A stretch of 64,000 nucleotides of DNA from Asticcacaulis sp. AND118 (GTDB lineage: Bacteria; Pseudomonadota; Alphaproteobacteria; Caulobacterales; Caulobacteraceae): contig NZ_CP084910.1 of assembly GCF_020535245.1 (NCBI RefSeq), forward strand, positions 1,526,501 through 1,590,500. The letters run 5' to 3'. The position numbers and the translations under genes are program-made. Position 1 is the first letter of the stretch. The number at the start of each line of letters is the position of its first letter. This document shows positions 9,317-18,031 of the stretch, one piece after another. The notes beneath the pieces are model-generated. The model was not told the origin of the DNA. It worked only from the letters and a program-made list of their open reading frames with translations, and ran no database searches.

Positions 9317-10261
9317 ATGACACTGGCATTTGTTTTTCCGGGGCAGGGCTCTCAGAGCGTCGGCATGGGGGGCGAGCTTTTCGACACCTTCGCCGCAGCC
9401 CGTGACGTCTTCGGCGAAGTCAATGAAGCGCTGGGGCAGGATCTGCTGAAGCTGATGCGCGAAGGCCCCGAAGCCGACCTGACCCTGACCGAAAACGCCC
9501 AGCCGGCCCTGATGGCGACCTCGCTGGCGGTGGTGCGCGTGCTCAAGGCCGATTTTGGCGTGGACGTGTCGCGGGCGGCTTTCTGCGCCGGGCACTCTCT
9601 GGGTGAATATTCGGCGCTGGCGGCGATGGAGGTGCTGACCCTCACCGATGCGGCGAAGCTCCTGAAACTGCGTGGTCAGGCCATGCAGCGCGCCGTGCCG
9701 GTGGGGCAGGGGGCCATGGCGGCGCTGATCGGAGCCAAGGCCGATCTGGCTCTGGCCGAAGCCGCCTGCGAAGCCGGGCGTGCAGCGGGCGTCGTGGTCG
9801 TGGCCAATGACAACAATGCCGGTCAGGTGGTGATTTCGGGCGAAAAGGCCGCGGTCGATCTGGCGGTGGAAAAGGCCAAGGAACTGGGCGCAAAAGCCAT
9901 GCTGCTCAACGTATCCGCCCCCTTCCACAGCCCGCTGATGCAGCCGGCGGCGGAGGAAATGGCAGCAGCCCTCGCCAGGACGACGATGCACGATCCGAAA
10001 TCGGTGCTGGTGGCCAATGTCACGGCGCAGGCCGTGGGCGACAAGGCGCAATACGCGCCGTTGCTGGTCGAGCAGGTGACAGGCCGGGTGCGCTGGCGCG
10101 AATCGGTGCAGTGGCTGGCTCAGGCAGGCGGCGTGACGAAATTCGCCGAACTGGGCGCGGGCAAGGTGCTGACCGGCATGATCAAGCGTCTGGCCCCCGA
10201 TGCCGAGGCCGTGGCGGTCAATGGGCCTGCCGACTTCGAGGCGTTTGCCAGGAGTTTGTAA
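9317..10261 (+). CDS. fabD: Malonyl-CoA:ACP transacylase
   Basis: Transfers malonyl from CoA to acyl carrier protein, supplying fatty-acid elongation. Starts MTLAFVFPGQGSQ, the family N-terminus; the nucleophile is Ser94 in GHSLGEY and the His partner is in APFHSPLM near residue 203. 314 residues, normal. An in-frame ATG at 9281 would add 12 residues without similarity; a possible promoter, TTGCCC-17-TAACCC (9252-9280), would start transcription near 9287 and exclude it. First gene of fabD-fabG-acpP-fabF, but an inverted-repeat element separates it from fabG. Confidence 0.97.
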   Translation: MTLAFVFPGQGSQSVGMGGELFDTFAAARDVFGEVNEALGQDLLKLMREGPEADLTLTENAQPALMATSLAVVRVLKADFGVDVSRAAFCAGHSLGEYSALAAMEVLTLTDAAKLLKLRGQAMQRAVPVGQGAMAALIGAKADLALAEAACEAGRAAGVVVVANDNNAGQVVISGEKAAVDLAVEKAKELGAKAMLLNVSAPFHSPLMQPAAEEMAAALARTTMHDPKSVLVANVTAQAVGDKAQYAPLLVEQVTGRVRWRESVQWLAQAGGVTKFAELGAGKVLTGMIKRLAPDAEAVAVNGPADFEAFARSL

Positions 10262-10271
10262 GTTTTTTAGA

Positions 10272-10415
10272 CACGGAAAACACGGAAAGTACGGACTTCA
10301 TTGCGTGGGAGTCAGGAGCCTGAAAGGCTAACGACATCCTGCCGATGCCAAAGATTTGTGGCGCTGCGCGCCGAAGTTTCAGTCTGTGCCGTCCGTGCTT
10401 TCCGTGTTTTCCGTG
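10272..10415. repeat. Foldback element with 25-bp inverted repeats between fabD and fabG
   Basis: Arms 10272-10296 and 10391-10415 are inverted copies matching at 24 of 25 positions. Each arm is itself a degenerate 9-bp repeat (ACGGAAA units). The 94-bp interior has no gene. It occupies the whole fabD-fabG space, ending 29 bp before fabG. It looks like a small non-coding repeat of MITE or foldback type; no other copy is in the window. Confidence 0.7.
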
Positions 10416-10444
10416 GTATTAAATCCTTCTCACAGGAGACACAT

Positions 10445-11185
10445 ATGTTTGAACTGACCGGCAAGACGGCGCTGGTGACCGGCGCGACCGGTGGTCTGGG
10501 GGCGCAGATCGCCCGTGCGCTGCACAAGCAGGGCGCCAAGGTCGTGCTTTCGGGCACGCGCGAAAACGTCCTCAACGATCTGGCCGCCGAACTGGGTGAA
10601 GGCGCGTCCGTCGCCGCCTGCAACCTGTCGGACCCTGAGCAGGTCGATGGTCTGATCGCCAAGGCCGAGGCCGCGGCGGGTTCGCCGCTCGACATCCTCG
10701 TCGCCAATGCCGGCATCACCAGGGACGGCCTGATCCTGCGTATGAAGGACGAAGACTGGGAGACGGTGATCAAGGTCAATCTTGAGTCCTATTTCCGCCT
10801 GTCGCGCGCCGCCGTGAAAGGTATGATGAAGCGTCGCCAAGGCCGCATCATCGGTATCACGTCGGTGGTGGGCGTCATGGGCAATCCGGGCCAGACCAAC
10901 TATGCCGCCTCCAAGGCCGGCATGATCGGTTTTTCCAAGGCGCTGGCTCAGGAAGTCGCCTCGCGCAACATCACGGTCAACTGCATCGCGCCGGGCTTCA
11001 TCGCCTCGCCGATGACCGAGGTGCTGAACGCACAGCAACGCGAAGGCATCCTGTCGAAAATTCCTGCAGGTGCACTCGGTGAAGGCGCCGATATCGCCGC
11101 CGCCGCCGTCTATCTCGCCAGCAACGAAGCCGGCTACGTGACGGGTCAGACCCTGCACGTAAACGGCGGCATGGTGATGATTTAA
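10445..11185 (+). CDS. fabG: 3-oxoacyl-ACP reductase
   Basis: NADPH-dependent reduction of 3-oxoacyl-ACP in the fatty-acid cycle. Short-chain dehydrogenase of 246 residues: nucleotide-binding TGATGGLG near the N-terminus, NAG at the end of strand 4, catalytic Ser in GITSVVG, and the YxxxK pair in NYAASKAG. AGGAG 8 nt before ATG 10445 fixes the start; the frame is open upstream through the repeat element but with no family similarity. The surrounding fab genes make FabG much likelier than another SDR. Confidence 0.96.
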   Translation: MFELTGKTALVTGATGGLGAQIARALHKQGAKVVLSGTRENVLNDLAAELGEGASVAACNLSDPEQVDGLIAKAEAAAGSPLDILVANAGITRDGLILRMKDEDWETVIKVNLESYFRLSRAAVKGMMKRRQGRIIGITSVVGVMGNPGQTNYAASKAGMIGFSKALAQEVASRNITVNCIAPGFIASPMTEVLNAQQREGILSKIPAGALGEGADIAAAAVYLASNEAGYVTGQTLHVNGGMVMI

Positions 11186-11356
11186 CCTCTCCATCACGTC
11201 TTTGTTGTGAACGACTGACTTTTTAGCCGCTGAAAATGGCTTGAAACCTGCCCAGTGTGTGCATAAAAGGCAGTTGGCTTAGATTCCGATACCCGGCCCC
11301 TGCAAAGCCATAAGCCGCTTTGGGTCGTGTTTATATAACCTGTTAGAGGGCCTGAT

Positions 11357-11596
11357 ATGTCTGAAGTTCTTGAACGTGTTCGCAAGATTGTGATCGATCA
11401 TCTGGACGCCGATCCGGATAAGGTCACGGAGAAGGCGAGCTTCATCGACGATCTGGAAGCCGACAGCCTCGACATCGTTGAGCTGGTCATGGCTTTCGAA
11501 GAAGAATTCGACATCGAAATTCCCGATGATTCGGCCGAGCACATCCTGACCGTTGGCGACGCCGTCAACTATATTCAGGAAAAGCTCTCCGCTTAA
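11357..11596 (+). CDS. acpP: Acyl carrier protein
   Basis: Small acidic protein (79 residues) that carries growing acyl chains on a phosphopantetheine arm. The attachment serine is Ser37 in [10 protein letters not shown]. Strong clustering of Asp and Glu as in all ACPs. It sits between fabG and fabF, with 171 bp upstream that probably holds its own promoter, consistent with the high demand for ACP. Confidence 0.98.
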   Translation: MSEVLERVRKIVIDHLDADPDKVTEKASFIDDLEADSLDIVELVMAFEEEFDIEIPDDSAEHILTVGDAVNYIQEKLSA

Positions 11597-11688
11597 TCTG
11601 AATTACCGGATTGAGGGCGTGGTTTCGACGGTAGATGCCGCATCGAAGCCGCGCCCTTCTGCTATTTGCATAACAGGACTGGATTTAA

Positions 11689-12972
11689 ATGGTTCGTCGC
11701 GTCGTCATCACGGGTTTGGGTCTTTTGTCGCCTCTGGGCAACGGGGTCGATATTTCCTGGAAGCGTTTGCTGGATGGGCAGTCGGGCGCGGGGAATATCA
11801 CCGCCTTCGACACCACCGACTATGCCTGTACGGTAGCCTGTGAAATCCCCACGGTCGAAGGCCGCGGCGGCGGCGGTCCGGATATCGAAGGCTCTTTCGA
11901 TGCGTCCAAGGTGCTGTCGCCCAAGGAACGCCGCAAGATCGACGACTTCATCCTCTACGCCATTGCGGCGGCGGATGAGGCGCTGAACGACGCCGACTGG
12001 CACCCGGAAAGCGCCGAAGATCAGGAACGCACCGGCGTCATGATCGGTTCGGGCATCGGTGGCCTCGGCATCATCGCCGATACGGCGCTGGAGCTTCAGG
12101 CCAAGGGCCCCAAGCGCATCTCGCCCTTCTTCATCCCGTCCTCGTTGATCAATCTTGCCTCCGGTCAGGTGTCGATCCGTCACGGCCTCAAAGGGCCGAA
12201 CCATTCGGTCGTCACGGCCTGCGCCACCGGCGCGCACGCCATCGGCGACGCCGCCCGCCTGATCAAGTCCGGCGATGCCGACGTCATGGTTGCCGGCGGC
12301 GCCGAATCGGCCATCGTGCCCATTGGCATCGCGGGCTTCATCGCCTGCCGCGCCCTGTGCACGGCCTTCAATGACGAACCGACCAAGGCTTCGCGCCCCT
12401 ATGACAAGGACCGTGACGGCTTCGTCATGGGCGAAGGGGCAGGCGTCGTGGTGCTCGAAGAATACGAACACGCCAAGGCGCGCGGCGCGAAGATTTACGC
12501 CGAAGTGCTGGGTTATGGCCTGTCGGGCGACGCCTATCACATCACTGCCCCGTCGGAAGACGGCGACGGAGGCTATCGCGCCATGGTCGCGGCGGCCAGA
12601 AATGCCGGCATCGACCCGACCGAGATCGACTATGTCAACTCGCACGGCACCTCGACCATGGCCGACGGCATCGAACTGAAGGCCATCGAGAAGTTCCTGG
12701 GGGCGCGCGCGGCCACCGGCACGGTGTCCTCGACCAAGTCGGCCATCGGCCACCTGCTGGGTGGCGCGGGCGCGGTCGAAGCCATCTTCTGCGCGCTGGC
12801 CATCCGCGATCAGGTCGCGCCGCCGACCATCAATCTCGACAATCCGGCCTATGAGACCCCCATCGATCTGGTCCCGCACAAGGCCAAGCCGATGAAGATC
12901 GACAAGGTCCTGTCCAACTCGTTCGGCTTCGGCGGCACCAACGCCGCCCTGATCCTCGGCAAAGTGGACTAA
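11689..12972 (+). CDS. fabF: 3-oxoacyl-ACP synthase II
   Basis: Condensing enzyme joining malonyl-ACP to acyl-ACP. 427 residues. The Cys-His-His triad is complete: Cys178 in TACATGAH, His in NSHGTSTMADG, and His in SAIGHLLGGAGA. The C-terminal FGFGGTNAALI glycine-rich motif is present. It is 92 bp downstream of acpP and one base upstream of mltG, so mltG-yicC-gmk may be read from the same transcript. Confidence 0.97.
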   Translation: MVRRVVITGLGLLSPLGNGVDISWKRLLDGQSGAGNITAFDTTDYACTVACEIPTVEGRGGGGPDIEGSFDASKVLSPKERRKIDDFILYAIAAADEALNDADWHPESAEDQERTGVMIGSGIGGLGIIADTALELQAKGPKRISPFFIPSSLINLASGQVSIRHGLKGPNHSVVTACATGAHAIGDAARLIKSGDADVMVAGGAESAIVPIGIAGFIACRALCTAFNDEPTKASRPYDKDRDGFVMGEGAGVVVLEEYEHAKARGAKIYAEVLGYGLSGDAYHITAPSEDGDGGYRAMVAAARNAGIDPTEIDYVNSHGTSTMADGIELKAIEKFLGARAATGTVSSTKSAIGHLLGGAGAVEAIFCALAIRDQVAPPTINLDNPAYETPIDLVPHKAKPMKIDKVLSNSFGFGGTNAALILGKVD

Positions 12973-12973
12973 G

Positions 12974-14023
12974 ATGGCGAAACAGAAGGCCCGCCCAGCC
13001 CCGCGGCGCAAGAACCGGCGTCTACTGGCGCCGGTGGCGGGCCTTATGTCCGGAATCGTGCTGCTGCTTCTGGCGGCAGGACTATTCGTTTTTGCCAATA
13101 CCTACGGCCCCGGACCCTGGGCGAAATCCGGAAACGTCACCGCCGTCACGGTCGAGCGCGGGCAGGGCCTGAATGCGATTGCACGCAAGCTGAAGGACGC
13201 CGGCGTCATCCGCTCGGTCACCTTCTTCCGCGTCGCCGCCAAGCTGGATGGCCGCGATAATGCCCTGCGCGCCGGCACCTATGAGTTCCCGTCACGCCTG
13301 TCGCTGATCGGCGTCCTGAATCAGGTGCTGGAAGGCCGCGTGGTCCAGCATTTCGTGACCATCCCCGAAGGTCGCACCTCGGCGCAGGCTGTGCGCATTC
13401 TGGCGGCGACCAAGGGCCTGACCGGCGATGCCGATGTGCCGCCGGAAGGCTCCATCCTGCCTGAGACCTATCAGTTCGAAATCGGCGAGAGCCGTCAGGC
13501 CGTGCTGGAGCGCATGTTGTCGGCCGGGCGTGAGACGCTGGACGAACTGTGGGCCGCGCGCGCCAAGGACCTGCCGTTGAAGAGCAAGGAAGAAGCGCTG
13601 ATCCTCGCTTCGGTCGTCGAAAAAGAAACCGGTCTGGCCGAGGAACGCCCCAGGGTCGCCGCCGTCTTCGTCAACCGGCTGCGCATGGGGATGCGCCTGC
13701 AATCGGACCCGACCGTGGTCTATGGCGTGTCCAAGGGCGAACCGCTGGGGCGCGGGCTGAAGCGTTCGGAACTGGATACGCCCAGCCCGTGGAACACCTA
13801 TCTGATCGATGGCCTGCCCGTCACGCCGATCGCCAATCCGGGCAAGGCCTCGCTGGAAGCCGTACTCAATCCGCCGTCCACGAAGGACGTCTATTTCGTC
13901 GCCGACGGCACGGGCGGGCACGTCTTCGCCGAAACCTACGATCAGCATCTGGCCAATGTCGCCAGGTGGCGTCAGATCGAAGCCCAGGCGGCCGCCAAAC
14001 CCGTCAAGGACAACGGCAAATGA
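12974..14023 (+). CDS. mltG: Endolytic murein transglycosylase
   Basis: Inner-membrane lytic transglycosylase that cuts nascent glycan strands and may set strand length. 349 residues: a short basic cytoplasmic start, one membrane helix at about residues 20-43, a LysM-like region, then the YceG catalytic domain with its glutamate near residue 217 in ASVVEKETG, followed by RLQSDPTVVYG. One base separates it from the fabF stop, and its last codons overlap yicC by ATGA. The fabF-mltG neighbourhood is widespread in proteobacteria. Confidence 0.95.
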   Translation: MAKQKARPAPRRKNRRLLAPVAGLMSGIVLLLLAAGLFVFANTYGPGPWAKSGNVTAVTVERGQGLNAIARKLKDAGVIRSVTFFRVAAKLDGRDNALRAGTYEFPSRLSLIGVLNQVLEGRVVQHFVTIPEGRTSAQAVRILAATKGLTGDADVPPEGSILPETYQFEIGESRQAVLERMLSAGRETLDELWAARAKDLPLKSKEEALILASVVEKETGLAEERPRVAAVFVNRLRMGMRLQSDPTVVYGVSKGEPLGRGLKRSELDTPSPWNTYLIDGLPVTPIANPGKASLEAVLNPPSTKDVYFVADGTGGHVFAETYDQHLANVARWRQIEAQAAAKPVKDNGK

Positions 14024-14898
14024 CTCTGTCGAGCATGACCGGCTTCGGCCGGGTGGAAGGCCATCACGGGGATGTGGCGTGGGTCTATGAGATCCGTTCG
14101 GTCAACGGCCGCTCGCTGGACCTCAAGACGCGCATTCCGACCGGCTATGACTATGTCGAACGCGCCGCGCGCGATCTGGTCAAGCAGCGTTTCCAGCGCG
14201 GGCAGGTGTCGCTGAACCTCAGCATACAGACGACCGAGGCTCAGACCGGCTACAGCGTCAATCAGGCCGTGCTGAACTATTATCTCGACGTCGGTCAGGG
14301 CCTGATGCAGGCCGGGCAGGCGACCATGCCGTCGCTCGACGGGCTGCTGTCCTTACGCGGCGTCATCGAGGCGGCGGGTGGCGAGACGGAAACCGAAGTG
14401 GCGGCGCTGGAAGCGCCTTTGCTGGCCGATCTGGGGGCAGTGCTTGAGCAGCTCAAGGCCGCGCGTCAGGACGAGGGCCGGGCGCTGTCCGAGCTTCTGA
14501 CCCAGCATCTGGCCACCATGACCGAGGCCGTGGACCGCGCCGAAGCGCTGGCGGCCCAGCAGAGCGACACCATCCGCGACCGCTTCACGCGGCGCATCAA
14601 CGAACTGCTGCCAGATGCCGACCTTCAGGAGCGCATCCTGCAGGAAGCCGCCGTCATGGCCGTCAAGGCCGATGTACGCGAGGAACTGGATCGCCTGCGC
14701 ACCCATATCGCCTCGGCGCACGATCTTCTGGCCGACAGCCAGTCCCAGGGCCGCAAGCTCGACTTCCTGTCGCAGGAATTCATGCGCGAGGCCAATACCC
14801 TCTGTTCGAAAGCCGCCTTCAGCGATCTGACCAAGGTCGGTCTGGAGTTAAAGTCGGTTATCGACCAGTTCCGAGAACAGGTTCAAAACGTAGAGTAA
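14020..14898 (+). CDS. yicC: YicC family protein (endoribonuclease family)
   Basis: 292 residues. N-terminal YicC domain starting MTLSSMTGFGR with EIRSVNGRSLDLKTRIP; C-terminal DUF1732 region with EELDRLRTHI and GRKLDFLSQEFMREANTLCSKA, both diagnostic. E. coli YicC has been linked to RNA decay, and the family is now described as an endoribonuclease. The start ATG overlaps the mltG stop (ATGA), so the two are translationally coupled; gmk follows after one base, a pairing seen in many bacteria. Confidence 0.93.
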   Translation: MTLSSMTGFGRVEGHHGDVAWVYEIRSVNGRSLDLKTRIPTGYDYVERAARDLVKQRFQRGQVSLNLSIQTTEAQTGYSVNQAVLNYYLDVGQGLMQAGQATMPSLDGLLSLRGVIEAAGGETETEVAALEAPLLADLGAVLEQLKAARQDEGRALSELLTQHLATMTEAVDRAEALAAQQSDTIRDRFTRRINELLPDADLQERILQEAAVMAVKADVREELDRLRTHIASAHDLLADSQSQGRKLDFLSQEFMREANTLCSKAAFSDLTKVGLELKSVIDQFREQVQNVE

Positions 14899-14899
14899 T

Positions 14900-15541
14900 A
14901 TGCCTAATTCCCAACGTCTCCGCCGCGGCCTCATGCTGATCGTTTCCTCGCCTTCGGGCGCGGGCAAGACCTCGCTGTGCCGTCGCCTGATGGCCGACCA
15001 TGCCGATCTTGATCTGTCGATTTCCGTGACCACCCGCTCGCCGCGTCCCGGCGAAAAGGACGGACGCGAATATCACTTCATCCAGGAAGCGGCGATGGAC
15101 GATCTGGTGAAGAATGACGCCCTGCTGGAATGGGCGGCGGTCCACGATCATCGCTACGGCTCACCGCGCGAGCCGGTCGAGGCCGCCCTGTCGCAGGGGC
15201 AGAACGTGCTGTTCGACATCGACTGGCAAGGGGCGCAGCGCATCTCGGCCAAGGCGCCGTCGGACGTGGTGCGCGTCTTCATCCTGCCGCCGTCGATGGA
15301 GGAACTGAAACGCCGCCTCTATGCCCGCGCGCAGGACGCCGACGACGTCATTCAGCGCCGCCTGAGCCGCGCCAAGGGCGAGATCGCGCACTGGGCCGAG
15401 TACGACTACGTCATCCTCAATGACGATTTCGACCGGTCCTACGCCGAACTGGTCCACATCTATCATGCCGAAACGGCGCGCCGCTCGCGCGGCCTGTGGA
15501 TCGCGCCGTTCGTCGACGAACTGATGAGCCAGCCGCTCTGA
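14900..15541 (+). CDS. gmk: Guanylate kinase
   Basis: Phosphorylates GMP to GDP with ATP. 213 residues; the P-loop is SPSGAGKTSL (residues 17-26), followed by the GMP-binding segment TTRSPRPGEKDGREYHF and the lid region LYARAQDADDVIQRRL. Last gene of mltG-yicC-gmk, ending before a hairpin and a strong terminator. Confidence 0.97.
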   Translation: MPNSQRLRRGLMLIVSSPSGAGKTSLCRRLMADHADLDLSISVTTRSPRPGEKDGREYHFIQEAAMDDLVKNDALLEWAAVHDHRYGSPREPVEAALSQGQNVLFDIDWQGAQRISAKAPSDVVRVFILPPSMEELKRRLYARAQDADDVIQRRLSRAKGEIAHWAEYDYVILNDDFDRSYAELVHIYHAETARRSRGLWIAPFVDELMSQPL

Positions 15542-15568
15542 AGGTTTCGGGTTTTCAGATGGAAAGAC

Positions 15569-15588
15569 GAAGGGGGCTTGCCCCCTTC
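15569..15588. repeat. Short GC hairpin resembling a module of the 178-bp intergenic element
   Basis: GAAGGGGG-CTTG-CCCCCTTC is an 8-bp perfect stem preceded by AGAC and followed by ACCCCGTAAGTA, similar in layout to the first hairpin of the elements at 47592 and 58879. It lies between convergent gmk and the cytochrome gene. Confidence 0.4.
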
Positions 15589-15600
15589 ACCCCGTAAGTA

Positions 15601-15632
15601 CAAAGCCCTCCGGAGTTGTTCGGAGGGCTTTG
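15601..15632. terminator. Bidirectional terminator, gmk / cytochrome c
   Basis: A 12-bp perfect stem (CAAAGCCCTCCG / CGGAGGGCTTTG) with an 8-nt loop sits between convergent genes and directly touches the cytochrome stop codon. Plus-strand continuation is CTATTTTG; minus-strand continuation is TACTTACGG after the stem's own TTTG. Confidence 0.85.
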
Positions 15633-16133
15633 CTATTTTGAGGCAGGTGTCGTCTCGACCTTGAGATAGGCGATCAGATTGTGGCGTTCGGTCTCGTCCT
15701 TGAGGCCCATGAAACCCATCTTGGTGCCGGGCACCGAGCTTTGCGGATGCGTCAGATAGTCGTCCAGTGTGGCATAGTCCCACACCGCACCGTGATTTTT
15801 CATCGCCTCGCTGTATTGGTAGTCGGCCTTGCTGCCGGATTTACGACCGAAAACGCCGTGCAGGTTGGGGCCGACCATGTCGATGCCGCCGTCAATCAGC
15901 GTGTGGCACGACCGGCACTTGTTCCACGCCTTTTCGCCGGCCTTGAGGTCCGCCGTATTGTACGGCGCGGGCAGGGTGGCCAGAATCGCCGCCTTTTCGG
16001 TATCCGACGGGCCGGCCGGTGCAGGCCTTGCCGTTTCCGCCGTCTTCCGGGTGGGCTTTTCGCCGCACGCCGACAGGAGAAGGCCGAGGGCCAGGGTGCT
16101 GAGGATCAGGGTGCTGAGGATCAGGGGGCGCAT
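15633..16133 (-). CDS. Cytochrome c, membrane-anchored lipoprotein
   Basis: Class I c-type cytochrome that carries electrons in the periplasm, probably toward an oxidase. The N-terminus is a lipoprotein signal with a lipobox ending at Cys23 (LLLSAC). Haem attaches at C73-RS-C76-H77; the sixth ligand is likely a methionine in GTKMGFMG, and NLHGVFGRKSG is typical of the c2/c550 group. 166 residues. The signal peptide contains a perfect 15-bp tandem duplication (16094-16123) giving LILST twice. Sequence and length resemble the mitochondrial-like cytochromes of alphaproteobacteria. Confidence 0.92.
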   Translation of the reverse strand: MRPLILSTLILSTLALGLLLSACGEKPTRKTAETARPAPAGPSDTEKAAILATLPAPYNTADLKAGEKAWNKCRSCHTLIDGGIDMVGPNLHGVFGRKSGSKADYQYSEAMKNHGAVWDYATLDDYLTHPQSSVPGTKMGFMGLKDETERHNLIAYLKVETTPASK

Positions 16134-16247
16134 GGCGGTCTCCGTCGGGTTGATCCGGACGGGTTTAGCCGAGCCCAGGCGGTTTGGCGAGAGGCCTGTG
16201 GCGGAGGACCTGCGGCGGCTTGACGCAGCGCCTCTCGTTTACAAACG

Positions 16248-16281
16248 ACAATGCCGCCGCCTTTGTCGGCCGCGGCATTGT
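16248..16281 (-). terminator. Terminator-like hairpin after the small unknown gene
   Basis: Stem ACAATGCCGC / GCGGCATTGT (10 bp, 14-nt loop), 35 bp past the stop of the 16316 gene; on the minus strand it is followed by CGTTTGTAAACG, itself a short palindrome. The T-run is poor. Confidence 0.6.
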
Positions 16282-16315
16282 AATGTCTGAGAATCAACGG
16301 CTTCTGTTCAGGACT

Positions 16316-16585
16316 TCACGATCTGCGATAGTTCTGATCCATGTCCTGCGAGTTGAGACGCTCTTCGGAACCGTCGATGAAGATGCGGTATTCCACCGCG
16401 CCGGCCTTATTCACCTCGCTCTGTTCGATGCGGTTGATGATGGCGGGACCGCCATAACGCGACATCAGATCGGGGTCCTTGATACGGTGATTGACGGTCG
16501 GCATGTCGGCGAAGTCGAAATCGTCTGAAGCGAAAACCTCTTCGCCGGTATTGTTGTCGAAGAATCGATAGGCCAGTCCGGGCAT
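16316..16585 (-). CDS. Hypothetical protein, 89 aa
   Basis: I do not recognise a named family. From ATG 16585 (GGAG 8 nt upstream) it starts MPGLAYRFFDNNTGEEVF and is acidic and hydrophilic: no signal peptide, no membrane segment, no cysteines. The frame is open for 20 more codons upstream but without a ribosome site. The N-terminus reads like a small beta-rich domain (YRFFDN..TGEEVF...DF) and the end is basic. Coding is supported by codon use, a good ribosome site and a hairpin after the stop. It stands alone between cytochrome c and threonine aldolase genes on the same strand. Confidence 0.7.
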   Translation of the reverse strand: MPGLAYRFFDNNTGEEVFASDDFDFADMPTVNHRIKDPDLMSRYGGPAIINRIEQSEVNKAGAVEYRIFIDGSEERLNSQDMDQNYRRS

Positions 16586-16730
16586 GATCCGTCTCCCTTC
16601 TTTGGTATGGTGGATCAGTCTGCGCCGGACCGGGTAAATATTCAATGCGCGGCAATGTCGCAGACACGGGCGCGGTCGTCGCGTTTCATGCTGATGTGAA
16701 TAATAAGGTATTTTATATAAGTGTATGTTT

Positions 16731-17816
16731 TTATGAATTCGATGCCTGTTTTATATCTGCTGCCAACCGATCGATGCGCGCGGGATCGGCGTCCCAGGCG
16801 AACATGAAGCGCGCCCCGCCGCCGATGAAGGTATAGAAGCGCCAGCCCTTGCTGCGCAGCGCTTCCAGCACCCGGTCGGGGGCCTTGAGGAAGACGGCAT
16901 TGGCCTGCACCGGGAAGATGGGCTCTATTTCCGGTAAACTGGAAATGGCGTCGGCCAGACGGCGGGCGCTGGCATTGGCGTGTTGCCCGTTTTTCAACCA
17001 CGCGCCATCCTTCAGCATCCCCAGCCACGGCGCGGCCAGAAAACGCATCTTTGACGCCAGTTGTCCGGCCTGTTTGCAGCGATAGTCGAAGTCCTGCGCC
17101 AGGGTGCGATCGAAGAAGAGGATAGCCTCACCCACGCCCATGCCGTTCTTGGTGCCGCCGAAGCACAGCACATCGACGCCGGCCTTCCATGTGATCTCCG
17201 CCGGATCGCACCCCAGCGCCGCGCAGGCATTGGCGAAGCGCGCGCCGTCCATGTGCAGGCGCAGGCCCAGTTCGCGGCACACGGCGGAAATGGCCTTCAC
17301 CTCTTCGATGGAATAGACGAGGCCGGTTTCCGTCGGCTGGGTGATGGTCACGGCGCGGGTCTTGGGGAAGTGGATGTCCGAACGGCTGGTGGCCAGCGCG
17401 CGAATGGCCTCCGGCGTCAGCTTGCCGTCGGTCGACGAGGCCACCAGCAGCTTGGAACCGTTGGAGAAGAATTCCGGCGCGCCGCATTCGTCGGTTTCGA
17501 CGTGGGCCGAGGCCGAGCAGATGACGCTGTGATAGGACTGACACAGCGCCGCCAGCGCCATGGAATTGGCCGCCGTGCCGTTGAAGGCGAAGAAGACCTC
17601 GGCCTCGTGCTCGAACAGGTCGCGCAGGGCGTCCGCCGCGCGCTGCGTCCACGGGTCGTCGCCATAGGCGGGCACCGAGCCGGCATTGGCCTCGAACATG
17701 GCGTTCCACGCTTCGGGACAGATTCCGGCATAGTTGTCGCTGGCGAATTGTTGCGGGGCGAGCGTGGCCAGAGGGGGAGTCAGAGGGGGCTTTGAGGGCA
17801 GGGCGGTGTCCGGCAT
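16731..17816 (-). CDS. ltaE: Low-specificity L-threonine aldolase
   Basis: PLP enzyme splitting threonine or allo-threonine into glycine and acetaldehyde. 361 residues from ATG 17816. The cofactor lysine is Lys223 in CFGGTKNGMG; other family marks are SDNYAGICPE near the N-terminus, FNGTAANSMAL, and LHMDGARFAN. An in-frame ATG at 17828 is possible; neither start has a strong ribosome site. It is divergent from lon across a 400-bp spacer. The last codons and the flank to 16680 are unusually AT-rich for this genome. Confidence 0.93.
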   Translation of the reverse strand: MPDTALPSKPPLTPPLATLAPQQFASDNYAGICPEAWNAMFEANAGSVPAYGDDPWTQRAADALRDLFEHEAEVFFAFNGTAANSMALAALCQSYHSVICSASAHVETDECGAPEFFSNGSKLLVASSTDGKLTPEAIRALATSRSDIHFPKTRAVTITQPTETGLVYSIEEVKAISAVCRELGLRLHMDGARFANACAALGCDPAEITWKAGVDVLCFGGTKNGMGVGEAILFFDRTLAQDFDYRCKQAGQLASKMRFLAAPWLGMLKDGAWLKNGQHANASARRLADAISSLPEIEPIFPVQANAVFLKAPDRVLEALRSKGWRFYTFIGGGARFMFAWDADPARIDRLAADIKQASNS

Positions 17817-17932
17817 GGGGCGTCTCATAACAAAAATCGAGTTTTGCGACGCGCTGAGCCGTAGTCCCGTTAGTTGCCGGTCGGCCGCATCTCCGTTTCC
17901 GGACGCCACCTTGCCGGGAAGGGCAGGTTGGC

Positions 17933-17951
17933 GTTAAGCGCGTCGCTTAAC
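17933..17951. promoter_or_regulatory. Operator-like 19-bp palindrome
   Basis: GTTAAGCG-CGT-CGCTTAAC is a perfect inverted repeat between the divergent ltaE and lon genes. It has two TTAA boxes, but their 9-bp spacing does not fit the 7-bp spacing of CtrA sites. A dimeric regulator of either gene could bind here. Confidence 0.4.
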
Positions 17952-18031
17952 TCTGGATGCCTTTTCGCCATAGCGGTCCGGAACGGTTTGCGCAAGTGAA
18001 AGTTGCCTGTGAAACCGCCGATGGCCCCTCC

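Noticed and set aside
17933-17951. CtrA-type binding site
   Set aside because: TTAA boxes are 9 bp apart rather than 7 and lack the flanking consensus; kept only as a generic palindrome.
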